Shown: positions 1 to 8,208 of the stretch, piece by piece
Numbering within the stretch: the stretch's first letter is position 1
Layout: each line of letters starts with the position of its first letter
Source of the DNA: Whitmania pigra
Lineage: Eukaryota > Annelida > Clitellata > Hirudinida > Haemopidae
Assembly (NCBI GenBank): GCA_021613335.1
Contig: JAJTWR010000431.1
Location: forward strand, 1,984,001 to 2,048,000
Direction: 5' to 3'
DNA: 64,000 nt
The notes under the pieces: generated by a model
What the model was told of the DNA's origin: nothing
The model's database searches: none
What the model saw: the letters and a program-made list of their open reading frames with translations, nothing else
Translations under genes and position numbers: made by a program

Positions 1-2
1 GC

Positions 3-1124
3 GAGCCCATCGGCGGCCTCGACGCACTGTTGGAAACAGTCGCGCCGCGCCTTGCGGAGCTCGCGAGCGGCAGCGCCAAGCACCAGAACGCCTACCGCAG
101 CGAATTGCGTCGCTCGGTCGCCGAAGCGCGTCGGCGCATCCAAGAGTCGCTCGACCCGCTGCTCGACCGCCGCAGCATGGACCGCGAAGGCGTCGCGCGG
201 CTGCTCGCCCGCGCCCAGACCCGCGCCGGGCTTGAAGCCGACGACGACAGCGACCTCGAAACGGGTCTCCTCCTCGTAGCGAGGGACTTGGATGAGCGGC
301 TGGAGAGCGTCCTCACCGATGTCGCAAGTCGTCTCGGCATACGGGTGGACTCCGACGAAGAGGTGGAGGCATTCCAGACGGCCTTTCACTTTGGGCACGC
401 GCTGAACATCGAGGCGCTCCCCGGCATCGACATCAGCCGCGAGCACACCATCCTCGGCACCTTTTGGCGCGACACCGCCGTCGCCACCGAGTCACTTGAA
501 TACTTTGCCACGGGCCACCCGCTCGTGGAGGCGCTGTTCGCATTTGTCCGCGACGGTCCGTTCGGGCGCAACGGCGCACGGCTTGTGAAAGGTCCGCTCC
601 AAGCGCGCGGGCTTGAGTGCCTCTTCCACCTGGTGTTGCCGGAAGGGCAGGACACCGAGCGGGGTGCGCGGGTCGCGAGTCGCCAAGCTGGCCGGTACAT
701 CGGCGAGAGCCTGCTGCGCCTCGTCATCGTCGATGAGCCCGGCGGGCCCGCCGTGGCCGCGCCAAACGTCGCTGCCTTCCTGCGCGAGGAAGATGGCCGA
801 CCGCTCAACGGCACTGAACTTGCCACCCGGTTTCCGGCGTTTCGTGCGTTTGCCGAGCGCGGCCTTGCGGCTGCGCAGAAGCTCGCCGAAGAAGAGCTCG
901 CCCGGCGGCGCAGCGCTGCGCTTACGCGCCTGGCCGAGGAGCACGCAAAAGCGCTGGAGCGCACCGAGCGGTCGCTCGCCTACCAGGGTGCGCCGGAGGC
1001 CGCGCGGGCGGCCGCACGGGAAACGCTCAGCGCTCACCGGAAAAAGCTCGAACAGGCGCTCGCCGCTTCTTACGTGGCGCTCGACTCGGCCGCGGCCTTT
1101 ATCCTGGAGCGCGGTAGCGGATGA
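3..1124 (+). CDS. rapA: RapA-like SNF2-family helicase, C-terminal part (5' end outside window)
   Basis: The frame is open to the left edge, so this is the C-terminal end of a longer protein. It matches the C-terminal region of RapA/HepA, the Swi2/Snf2 ATPase that binds RNA polymerase and helps recycle it. Shared landmarks are the RLAELASG helix near the start, a TFWRDTAVATESLEYF segment followed by GHPLVEALFAFV (E. coli RapA has FDRETAL..EHPIIRNGLDL), and a long charged alpha-helical tail rich in Ala, Glu and Arg. The helicase motifs themselves would lie upstream of the window. The last 26 bases overlap the end of the convergent tesB gene. A TTG at 30 is in frame but is probably internal. 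Confidence 0.75.
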   Translation, partial: EPIGGLDALLETVAPRLAELASGSAKHQNAYRSELRRSVAEARRRIQESLDPLLDRRSMDREGVARLLARAQTRAGLEADDDSDLETGLLLVARDLDERLESVLTDVASRLGIRVDSDEEVEAFQTAFHFGHALNIEALPGIDISREHTILGTFWRDTAVATESLEYFATGHPLVEALFAFVRDGPFGRNGARLVKGPLQARGLECLFHLVLPEGQDTERGARVASRQAGRYIGESLLRLVIVDEPGGPAVAAPNVAAFLREEDGRPLNGTELATRFPAFRAFAERGLAAAQKLAEEELARRRSAALTRLAEEHAKALERTERSLAYQGAPEAARAAARETLSAHRKKLEQALAASYVALDSAAAFILERGSG

Positions 1125-1983
1125 GTCCTTCTTGCGCCGTCGAGGCCACCAAGATGCCGTCGCGGTTGTAGACGCGTCCGAGGGCGAGCCCGCGAGTGGC
1201 GTGGGCGGTGGGGCTCTCGGTTTCGTAGAGGAGCCATTCGTCGGCGCGGAACGGCCGATGGAACCAGATGGAGTGGTCGAGGCTCGCAATCTGCATCCCC
1301 GGAGTGAGCCACGACACGCCGTGCGGGAGCAGCGCAGTGGTGAGGAAGCCGTAGTCCGAGGCGTAGGCGAAAAGCGACGTGTGGTAGGGGAAGCCGGAGT
1401 CGAGCGACCGAGCGGTGCGCAGCCACCGCGCTTGGCGCGGAGGAGCGACGACCGGCGGGTACAGGCGCTCCGGCGGGTCGACGAGGCGGGTGTCGAAGGC
1501 GTGCTCGCGCTTCGCGAAGCCTTGGAAAGCAGGAGGCACCTCTTTGCGGTGGGCTTCGAGGAATTCGTATTCGGAGGCGGTCTTCTCTGGCGGCGGAACC
1601 TTCGGCATCTGGTCCTGGTGCTCGAAGCCCTCCTTGGACGCATGGAAGCTCGCCAGCACTTCGCAGATGGGCACTCCCCCTTGGATGGCTTCCACTCTGC
1701 GCGCGGAGAAGCTCCCGCCGTCGCGCAGGCGGTCGACGGAGTAGAGGATGGGGCGCTGCGTGTCGCCCAAACGCAGGAAATAGGCGTGCATCGAGTGGAT
1801 GGTCCGCTCCGGGGAGACCGTTTGCACCGCCGCAGAGATGGCCTGCCCGAGCACCTGTCCGCCGTAGACCGTGCCCCAGCCGAGGTCTTGGCTCTCCCCC
1901 AAGAACAGGTTCTCTTCGACCTTCTTCAGGCTGAGCAGGGATACGAGTCGGTCCAGCGCATCCGGGGTCGATTGGTTGTCCAT
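1099..1983 (-). CDS. tesB: Acyl-CoA thioesterase II (TesB)
   Basis: A 294-residue double-hotdog thioesterase that hydrolyses medium- and long-chain acyl-CoA to free acid and CoA in the cytoplasm. Typical TesB blocks are visible: GWGTVYGGQVLGQA near the N-terminus, HSMHAYFLRLGD with DGGSFSARRVEA in the first hotdog, and ASLDHSIWFHRPF followed by VASTAQEGLIR in the second (D236 and Q284 belong to the catalytic blocks). The length equals that of family members. It is divergent from the biotin carboxylase gene with an 80-bp spacer and converges on the RapA-like gene. The neighbourhood suggests acyl-CoA metabolism. Confidence 0.93.
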   Translation of the reverse strand: MDNQSTPDALDRLVSLLSLKKVEENLFLGESQDLGWGTVYGGQVLGQAISAAVQTVSPERTIHSMHAYFLRLGDTQRPILYSVDRLRDGGSFSARRVEAIQGGVPICEVLASFHASKEGFEHQDQMPKVPPPEKTASEYEFLEAHRKEVPPAFQGFAKREHAFDTRLVDPPERLYPPVVAPPRQARWLRTARSLDSGFPYHTSLFAYASDYGFLTTALLPHGVSWLTPGMQIASLDHSIWFHRPFRADEWLLYETESPTAHATRGLALGRVYNRDGILVASTAQEGLIRYRAPG

Positions 1984-2063
1984 GGACCTATGGTCATAAC
2001 AAATTCTCCCCTAGAGAAAATTCGAAGTTTCACCCGGCGAGAGTGCGGGGTATCTTCGCGCCG
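1984..2063. promoter_or_regulatory. Divergent promoter region tesB / biotin carboxylase
   Basis: This 80-bp spacer separates two divergent genes, so it must hold both promoters or their 5' leaders. It is AT-richer than its surroundings and contains a short inverted repeat, TTCTC-CCCTA-GAGAA. I cannot place -35/-10 elements with confidence. Confidence 0.35.
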
Positions 2064-3563
2064 ATGGGGAACATCAAGACCGTATTGGTCGCGAATAGAG
2101 GGGAAATCGCGCTTCGCGTGATGCGCACCTGTAGAGAACTCGGCCTCTCGACAGTGGCGGTGTACTCCGAGGCCGACCGCACTGCGCCGCATGTCCGTTT
2201 CGCCGATAAGGCGGTGCTCATAGGTCCGCCGCCGTCGAAGGAGAGCTACCTCGTCGGCGAGAAGATACTCGCGGCCGCTCGGGCAACCGGCGCCGACGCT
2301 ATCCACCCGGGCTACGGTTTCCTGTCGGAGAATCCGACCTTTGCGCGCGCCTGCGATGCCGCGGGCATCACGTTCATCGGCCCTCCGGCGACGGCCATGG
2401 AAGCGATGGGTGAGAAGACGACCGCCCGCTCGAACATGATGCGCGCGGGCGTTCCGGTGGTGCCGGGCGCCGTCGACCCGCTCAAGAGCTTTGAGGAAGC
2501 GCGGAAGGTGGCCGAAGAGGTCGGCTTTCCCATCATGCTCAAGGCCGCTGGCGGCGGCGGCGGCAAAGGCATGCGGCGGGTTGAGCGCATGGAAGACTTG
2601 GAGTCTGCCTGGCGCAGCGCCCGCAGCGAGTCTGCAAACGCCTTCGGCAACGACGCGGTGTACATCGAGAAGTTCCTCGATGAGCCCCACCACGTAGAGA
2701 TTCAGGTGTTCGCCGACAACCACGGCAACTGCATCCACTTAAGCGAGCGCGAGTGCAGCGTTCAGCGCCGCAACCAGAAGGTGATTGAGGAGACTCCCTC
2801 GCCGATTTTGACCCCCGCGCTGCGCGCGAGCATGGGCGAAATCGCAGTGAAGGCGGCTAAGGCCGTCAACTACCGGGGCGCGGGCACCATCGAGTTTCTG
2901 GTGGATGCGAAGCGCAACTTCTACTTCCTGGAGATGAATACCCGCCTCCAAGTGGAGCACCCGGTGACCGAGTGGGTGACGGGCGTCGATTTGGTCGCCT
3001 GGCAAATCCACGTGGCGAGCGGCGGCGAGCTCCCGCAGAAGGAACCGATTCACCCTCGCGGGCACGCCATAGAGGTGCGGGTGTACGCGGAAGACCCGAA
3101 GGCGAACTTCATGCCTTCGCCGGGGCGCATCGAGCGCGTCCGCGCTCCGAGCGGTCCGTTTGTCCGCGACGACTCCGGCGTGTACTCCGGCTACACCGTC
3201 CCCAACATCTACGACCCGATGATTTCCAAACTCTCGGTGTGGGGCTCAACGCGCCTCGAGGCGATTGCCCGCATGCGCCGAGCCCTCGACGAGTACTCGC
3301 TCGAAGGGATGACCACCAACATCCCCTACCTGCGAGCAATTCTTCGCCACAAGGGCTTTATCGAAGGAAATTACGACACCGGCTTCTTGGGGCGCGTACA
3401 CCAAGAACTCCTCGCGGCCGAAGACGCGAGCTACTCGACGCCAGCGCTGGTTGCCGCGGCCCTTCGGGCACACAAGCAAGCGCAGCGGGCAGTCACGAAA
3501 CAACCGAAAACCGCCACCGCCTCGCGCTGGCGGACAGCGCGCAGCCGCTGGGGCGGGAGATAA
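2064..3563 (+). CDS. accC: Biotin carboxylase subunit of an acyl-CoA carboxylase
   Basis: ATP-grasp biotin carboxylase (499 aa) that carboxylates the biotin of the carrier protein using ATP and bicarbonate. The N-terminal block VLVANRGEIALRVMRTCRELG, the glycine-rich ATP loop GGGGKGMR around residue 165 and the active-site block EMNTRLQVEHPVTE around residue 290 are all present. I chose ATG 2064 because VANRGEIA then sits about ten residues from the start as in the family; a GTG at 2043 would add seven residues. The biotin carrier gene follows after 3 bp. No carboxyltransferase gene is adjacent, so the complex (acetyl-, propionyl- or methylcrotonyl-CoA carboxylase) cannot be fixed from this locus. 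Confidence 0.93.
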   Translation: MGNIKTVLVANRGEIALRVMRTCRELGLSTVAVYSEADRTAPHVRFADKAVLIGPPPSKESYLVGEKILAAARATGADAIHPGYGFLSENPTFARACDAAGITFIGPPATAMEAMGEKTTARSNMMRAGVPVVPGAVDPLKSFEEARKVAEEVGFPIMLKAAGGGGGKGMRRVERMEDLESAWRSARSESANAFGNDAVYIEKFLDEPHHVEIQVFADNHGNCIHLSERECSVQRRNQKVIEETPSPILTPALRASMGEIAVKAAKAVNYRGAGTIEFLVDAKRNFYFLEMNTRLQVEHPVTEWVTGVDLVAWQIHVASGGELPQKEPIHPRGHAIEVRVYAEDPKANFMPSPGRIERVRAPSGPFVRDDSGVYSGYTVPNIYDPMISKLSVWGSTRLEAIARMRRALDEYSLEGMTTNIPYLRAILRHKGFIEGNYDTGFLGRVHQELLAAEDASYSTPALVAAALRAHKQAQRAVTKQPKTATASRWRTARSRWGGR

Positions 3564-3566
3564 GTC

Positions 3567-4091
3567 ATGGGCGCTACGTCGGTCTATCAGGGGAATTTGG
3601 GAGACAAGAAAGTCGACGTCCGGGTCGAAACCTTGGGCTCGGGCCGTTTCGCGGTCACTGTCGACGGCAAGACGAGCGAAGTCGATGCCTTCTTCGCCGA
3701 TGACGGGGGCCTCTCGTTCATCATCGGTTCCGCGAGCTACGAAGCGCGCTTCACCGATGACAACGACACCACGCTCGTCGCTCTTCGGGGGGCGGTTGTC
3801 CCGGTACACCTTGTCGACGAGCGGTCGCTTGCGGCGACGGCCGCAGGTGCCGGGAAGGTCGGCGGCGACCAGCTCATCTCCGCGCCCATGCCGGGCAAAA
3901 TCGTGAAGCTCCTCGCGAAGGTGGGAGACACGGTGACGGCAGGGCAGGGGCTCGTGGTGATGGAAGCCATGAAGATGGAGAACGAGCTCAAGGCGCTGCA
4001 CCCAGGGGTAGTCGCGCGCATCATGGCCACCGAAGGTTCAAGCGTAGAGAAGGGGGCCCAGTTGATGGTCCTCTCCCCACCGCCACAATGA
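3567..4091 (+). CDS. Biotin carboxyl carrier protein
   Basis: A 174-residue carrier subunit. The last ~75 residues form a biotinyl/lipoyl domain: SAPMPGKIVKLLAKVGDTV followed by the biotin attachment hairpin VMEAMKMENE, with K136 as the biotinylated lysine. The first ~95 residues are a divergent linker that probably docks on the carboxylase. It is 3 bp downstream of the biotin carboxylase gene, and its stop overlaps the start of the gamma-glutamyltransferase gene by 4 bp, so the three genes are likely cotranscribed. Confidence 0.9.
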   Translation: MGATSVYQGNLGDKKVDVRVETLGSGRFAVTVDGKTSEVDAFFADDGGLSFIIGSASYEARFTDDNDTTLVALRGAVVPVHLVDERSLAATAAGAGKVGGDQLISAPMPGKIVKLLAKVGDTVTAGQGLVVMEAMKMENELKALHPGVVARIMATEGSSVEKGAQLMVLSPPPQ

Positions 4092-5800
4092 AGCAAACCA
4101 CAATGCGCAGCGCGCTTGTTGTTCTCGCGCTCGTCATCCTTGGCTCGCGCGCGTTCGCGGCGCCGTTGTATTCGGGAGGTGCTGCAGCCACGGCGCACCC
4201 GACAGCCACCGCGGCAGCGCTCGCGGTGCTTGCCCAAGGCGGCAACGCGGTGGATGCGGCCGTAGCAGCGGCCTTCACCATCGGCGTCGTTGACCCGTTC
4301 TACAACGGCATCGGCGGCGGCGGCTTCGCGCTCCTGCACCTTGCATCGTCGGGGGAGGAGTTCGCCGTCGACTTCCGGGAGACGGCCCCCGGCCGCGCAA
4401 CCCGCACCATGTTCGAGAAGGCCTCGTCGGTGGATGGCCCGCTCTCGGTCGGGGTGCCGGGCGCGGTGAAAGGGTACCTGGAGCTCCACAAGCGCTACGG
4501 GCGCTTGCCCCGTGCACGCCTCCTCGCGGCGGCCATTCGCGCCGCTCGCGACGGTTTCACGGTGACGCCGCGCTACCGCGAGTTCGCGGAAAAGCGCGAA
4601 TCCTGCCTGCGCGCCGATCCCGACGCGGCGAAGATTTTCCTGCCGGGCGGGGCGGTACCAGCGCTCGGTACGCAGGTCCACCAGCCAGACTTGGCGAGGA
4701 CGTTGGAGGCCATTTCTCGCGAAGGAGACAGCGTTTTCTACACCGGCAGCATCGGCAAGCGGCTCGTCGCGAACTTGGAATCCAAAGGGGGCATTATCAC
4801 CCTGCAGGACCTCCGCGACTACACTGTGAAGTGGCGCACTCCGCTCGAAGGCAGCTACCGAGGACACCGCTTCATCTCCATGCCGCCGCCCTCCGGCGGG
4901 GGACTCCTCCTCGTGCAGCTCTTCGGCATCATCGAGAACCTCGGCAAGGAAGGGCCCGCCACCCGAACACCGGAAGCGCTCCACACTTTCATTGAGGCGC
5001 TGAAACTCGTCACTGAGACCCGCCTCACCTACGTGGCCGATCCAGACTTTGTTGAAGTCGACACCAAGAAGCTCGCCTCGCCGGAATTCATCGCTGCCCT
5101 TGCCGCGCGCATCACCGCTACCGCCGCTGCTCCGGCCATCGGGCAGCCGGGTGCGCAAGATGCGGGTGCGGCTCCGGCGCCTCCCCCCGATGCCGGAAAG
5201 AACACTACCCACATCAGCGTCATCGACGCCGAGGGGAATGCGGTCGCCCTGACGACCACCCTCAACTACGGCTTCGGGAGCTGTGTCGTTGTGGCGGGCA
5301 CCGGCGTGCTTCTCAACGACGAGATGGACGACTTCACCACTAAGCCGGGCGCGGCGAACGTCTTTGGCCTCGTCATGGGCCCGCAAAACGAAATAGCGCC
5401 AGGGAAGCGACCGCTCTCGTCGATGTCGCCGACCATCGTCTTCGCGCGCGACAAGCCGAAGCAGGCGATGGTTGCCATCGGTGCCCCCGGCGGCCCGACA
5501 ATTCCGACCACCGTCGCGCAGACACTCTCGCACATCATCGACGCCAATCGCGACGTCGTCACGGCGGTATCGCTCGGGCGCATCCACCACCAGTACCTCC
5601 CGCCGGAGGTGTGGGTGGATTCGGTCGGCGTCGACCCAGCAACTCGGCAGGCGCTTGAAGCGCGCGGCCATCACTTGAAAGACCACCCGCGCTGGGGCGA
5701 TGTGGAGGTCGTCTATCGGGACCCGGTGAGCGGCTTCTTCACGGCGGCTTCCGACCCGCGCAACGAAGGTCTCGGCGCGGGCGTCACCGCGCTGCCGTAG
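4088..5800 (+). CDS. ggt: Gamma-glutamyltransferase, secreted
   Basis: A 570-residue Ntn-hydrolase that cleaves the gamma-glutamyl bond of glutathione and related compounds in the periplasm. An N-terminal signal peptide ends near AFA-24. The self-cleavage and nucleophile site is T373 in NTTHISVIDAEG; downstream lie LLNDEMDDFT and RPLSSMSPTI, which line the substrate pocket. The large subunit motif VDFRETAPG is also present. The segment before T373 has an Ala/Pro-rich stretch (residues 343-370), expected for the flexible region cut on maturation. The start overlaps the biotin carrier gene by 4 bp, although no metabolic link is obvious. It converges on pcrA with a 12-bp gap. Confidence 0.93.
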   Translation: MKQTTMRSALVVLALVILGSRAFAAPLYSGGAAATAHPTATAAALAVLAQGGNAVDAAVAAAFTIGVVDPFYNGIGGGGFALLHLASSGEEFAVDFRETAPGRATRTMFEKASSVDGPLSVGVPGAVKGYLELHKRYGRLPRARLLAAAIRAARDGFTVTPRYREFAEKRESCLRADPDAAKIFLPGGAVPALGTQVHQPDLARTLEAISREGDSVFYTGSIGKRLVANLESKGGIITLQDLRDYTVKWRTPLEGSYRGHRFISMPPPSGGGLLLVQLFGIIENLGKEGPATRTPEALHTFIEALKLVTETRLTYVADPDFVEVDTKKLASPEFIAALAARITATAAAPAIGQPGAQDAGAAPAPPPDAGKNTTHISVIDAEGNAVALTTTLNYGFGSCVVVAGTGVLLNDEMDDFTTKPGAANVFGLVMGPQNEIAPGKRPLSSMSPTIVFARDKPKQAMVAIGAPGGPTIPTTVAQTLSHIIDANRDVVTAVSLGRIHHQYLPPEVWVDSVGVDPATRQALEARGHHLKDHPRWGDVEVVYRDPVSGFFTAASDPRNEGLGAGVTALP

Positions 5801-5812
5801 CTGCGGCGCTCG

Positions 5813-8137
5813 CTAGAGCGTCGCGAGGAACCGGGCGATGACCATCTTTCGCCCAGCGCGATAGAAGTCCACGGTGAACTTCGCGTCTTGGCCGACGCCG
5901 CGCACCGCCACCACCACGCCCTCGCCAAAAATGGAGTGGCTCACCCGAGTGCCCTTGGGGAGCTGTTCGGACTCTTGGGAGTAGGAGCGGTCGATGGTGA
6001 TTTCTCCCGGGTCATGGCGTCGCGGCCGCGGCGCCATCAGCGGGCGTCGTCGCTCCTCACGGTGTTCGAGCGCTTCGTCGCCGAAGAGGTCTGTCGGGAC
6101 ATCGCCGATGAAGCGGGAAGGCGGATTGAAGGACAACTCACCGAACAGCGTGCGGCAGCGGGCAAAGCTCAGGGTGAGGAAATGCCGGGCGCGGGTGAAG
6201 CCCACGTAACAGAGCCGTCGTTCTTCGGCGAGCTCCTCCGGGTCGCTGTTCTCCGACATGGAGCGGCGATGCGGAAAGACGCCGTCTTCCATGCCGGTGA
6301 GGAAGACCGCGTCGAATTCGAGGCCTTTCGAAGCGTGGAGCGTCATCACCGACACCCGGCCACTGGAAGCGCCGTCTTCGCCGTCGGCATCGCCCAAGAG
6401 CGAGAGTTGTTCGAGGAAGCTCTGGAGCGGTGGAAGTTCCAACTCGTCGAAGGCGGATACGGGCGTCGGCGCGTCGGCCTGCGCCGGGGCCTCGTCGGCA
6501 AAAGAGAACAAGTCTCGCTGGCCATTGCGCGGGGTGTCTGTCACCGGCGGCGGGGTGAAGGTATTCGGTAGCTCGCCGCGCTGGCGATCGAACTCCGCCG
6601 TGGCGCTCAAGAGTTCCCGAAGGTTCTCGGCGCGGCCCAGGGCTTCTTCGGTGCCCTCGGCCTCGTAGGCTTCGATGAGGCCCGCGCGGGCGTAGAGCGC
6701 GCGCACCGCGCTCGTCGCGTCTGGTGAACGCGCCCCCACTTCCGCGAGGTCCGCAACCAACTCGCGGAACGCCGTGAGCCGTTTTATCGCGGCCGTATTC
6801 AACGCCGGGATGCGACCGGCATCGCCGAGCACTTCGAAGATGCTCACGCCGCTTGCTTGCGCAAAATCCACGAGGCGTTCCACAGTGGTATCGCCGATGC
6901 CGCGGGTGGGCGTGTTGATGATGCGCAAGAGGTCGGTATCGGAGCGCGGATTTACCATGAGCCGCAGGTAGCTCACGGCGTCTTTCACCTCTGCGCGCTC
7001 GTAGAAGCTGCGACCGGAGACGAGCACGTACGGCACCCGCAGGAGGCGGAATTCATTTTCGATGACCCGGCTCTGCGCGTTGGCGCGCATGAAGACGGCA
7101 ATCTCATTCGCCGGAGTCTCTCCGCGGGAAATGAGGTCGAGGATTCGGCGGCCCACTTCTTTGGCTTCTTGGTGCTCGTCGCCAGCGTCGATGAGCCCGA
7201 GGAACGCGCCGCCCTCGCGGGCGCTCCAGAGCTTCTTGTCGAGGCGACGGGAGTTCTTGCTGATGACCGCGTTTGCCGCGTCGAGGATGATTTGGTCGGA
7301 GCGGTAGTTCTGTTCGAGCTTCACTACCGTGGAGTCGGGGTAGCGCCGAGGGAAGTCGAGGATGTTTCCCACGACGGCGCCGCGCCAGCGGTAAATCGAC
7401 TGGTCGTCGTCGCCGACGACGACGAGGTTGGTGCCCGGCGGCGGCGCTAGGTGCTTCAAGAGCTCGTACTGCACCGGGTTCGTGTCCTGAAACTCGTCGA
7501 CCAGCACGTGGCGGAAGCGCCGTTGGTAGGCGGTGCGGACCTCTTCGTTGTAGCGAAAGAGCTCCACGGTGAGCGAGAGCAGGTCGCCGAAGTCCACGGC
7601 GTTCGCGGCCCGCAGGAGTCGCCGGTAGGCGCGGAACACCTTCCGGCGGTCGAGGGCTTCGTCGTGGTCATCGGGCTCGTCGTCGTAGGGGGACTCGCCA
7701 GCGTTCTTCGCCGCATCCAGCGCCCGGAGGATGTCGCGCGGTTGAAAAGTGCCGGAGTCGAAACCGGCTTCCCGGATGGCGCGGCGAGCGAGCGCGAGCT
7801 GATCGTTGTCGTCGTAGATGAGGAAGTTCGAGGAGAGGCCCACGTGCATCGCCTCGCGGCGCAGCACGTATGCACCGAACGAGTGGAAGGTGCGCACGGT
7901 GAGCCGCTCGGCGGTCGCGCCGATCATCGACTGCAGGCGGGTTTGCATCTCGCGCGCGGCCTTGTTGGTGAAGGTCACCGCGAGAATGCTCCAGGGAGTT
8001 TCGGTGCCCGAGGAGATGAGCTCAGAGATGCGGTGGGTGATGACCCGAGTTTTTCCGGAGCCAGCGCCAGCGAGCACGAGCAGGGGACCGCCGCGATGTA
8101 TGACGGCTTGGCGTTGGGGTTCGTTGAGTCCTTCCAT
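5813..8137 (-). CDS. pcrA: UvrD/PcrA-type superfamily 1A DNA helicase
   Basis: A 774-residue 3'-5' DNA helicase of repair and replication restart. Motif Q is LNEPQRQAV; Walker A is GAGSGKT at residues 24-30. Walker B is VDEFQDTNPVQYELL, followed by GDDDQSIYRWRGA, QNYRSD, VMTLHASKGLEFD and VGFTRAR. The last ~50 residues (LPKGTRVSHSIFGEGVV) form the Tudor-like tail by which PcrA contacts RNA polymerase. The ATG at 8137 follows a GAGGT Shine-Dalgarno that lies in a hairpin (separate entry). It is downstream of the chemoreceptor-like gene on the same strand. Confidence 0.95.
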   Translation of the reverse strand: MEGLNEPQRQAVIHRGGPLLVLAGAGSGKTRVITHRISELISSGTETPWSILAVTFTNKAAREMQTRLQSMIGATAERLTVRTFHSFGAYVLRREAMHVGLSSNFLIYDDNDQLALARRAIREAGFDSGTFQPRDILRALDAAKNAGESPYDDEPDDHDEALDRRKVFRAYRRLLRAANAVDFGDLLSLTVELFRYNEEVRTAYQRRFRHVLVDEFQDTNPVQYELLKHLAPPPGTNLVVVGDDDQSIYRWRGAVVGNILDFPRRYPDSTVVKLEQNYRSDQIILDAANAVISKNSRRLDKKLWSAREGGAFLGLIDAGDEHQEAKEVGRRILDLISRGETPANEIAVFMRANAQSRVIENEFRLLRVPYVLVSGRSFYERAEVKDAVSYLRLMVNPRSDTDLLRIINTPTRGIGDTTVERLVDFAQASGVSIFEVLGDAGRIPALNTAAIKRLTAFRELVADLAEVGARSPDATSAVRALYARAGLIEAYEAEGTEEALGRAENLRELLSATAEFDRQRGELPNTFTPPPVTDTPRNGQRDLFSFADEAPAQADAPTPVSAFDELELPPLQSFLEQLSLLGDADGEDGASSGRVSVMTLHASKGLEFDAVFLTGMEDGVFPHRRSMSENSDPEELAEERRLCYVGFTRARHFLTLSFARCRTLFGELSFNPPSRFIGDVPTDLFGDEALEHREERRRPLMAPRPRRHDPGEITIDRSYSQESEQLPKGTRVSHSIFGEGVVVAVRGVGQDAKFTVDFYRAGRKMVIARFLATL

Positions 8138-8156
8138 GGCACCTCGTTACCGAGGT
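8138..8156 (-). promoter_or_regulatory. Hairpin covering the pcrA ribosome-binding site
   Basis: On the minus strand the leader reads ACCTCG-GTAA-CGAGGT-GCC-ATG: a perfect 6-bp stem closed by a GUAA (GNRA) tetraloop. Its 3' arm contains the only Shine-Dalgarno-like sequence (GAGG, 4 nt before ATG). A folded leader would hide the ribosome site, so translation could be controlled or coupled. The structure is seen in the sequence; the regulatory role is inference. Confidence 0.45.
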
Positions 8157-8208
8157 TGAGGAGGAAAAGGGAAGCCTCTTCCGACAGGTTCGAACGTTCG
8201 GCGTTGAT

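Noticed and set aside
613..2121. Long open frame on the + strand across tesB
   Set aside because: Antisense to a clearly conserved thioesterase; composition (Arg/Ala/Ser-rich) is that of a high-GC shadow frame and no family motif is present.
3737..5686. 649-codon open frame on the minus strand
   Set aside because: Lies antisense to the biotin carrier and gamma-glutamyltransferase genes, both fully supported; Arg-rich, no motifs.
8188..8200. GGTTCGAAC resembling a tRNA T-loop
   Set aside because: No acceptor or anticodon stems can be formed around it.
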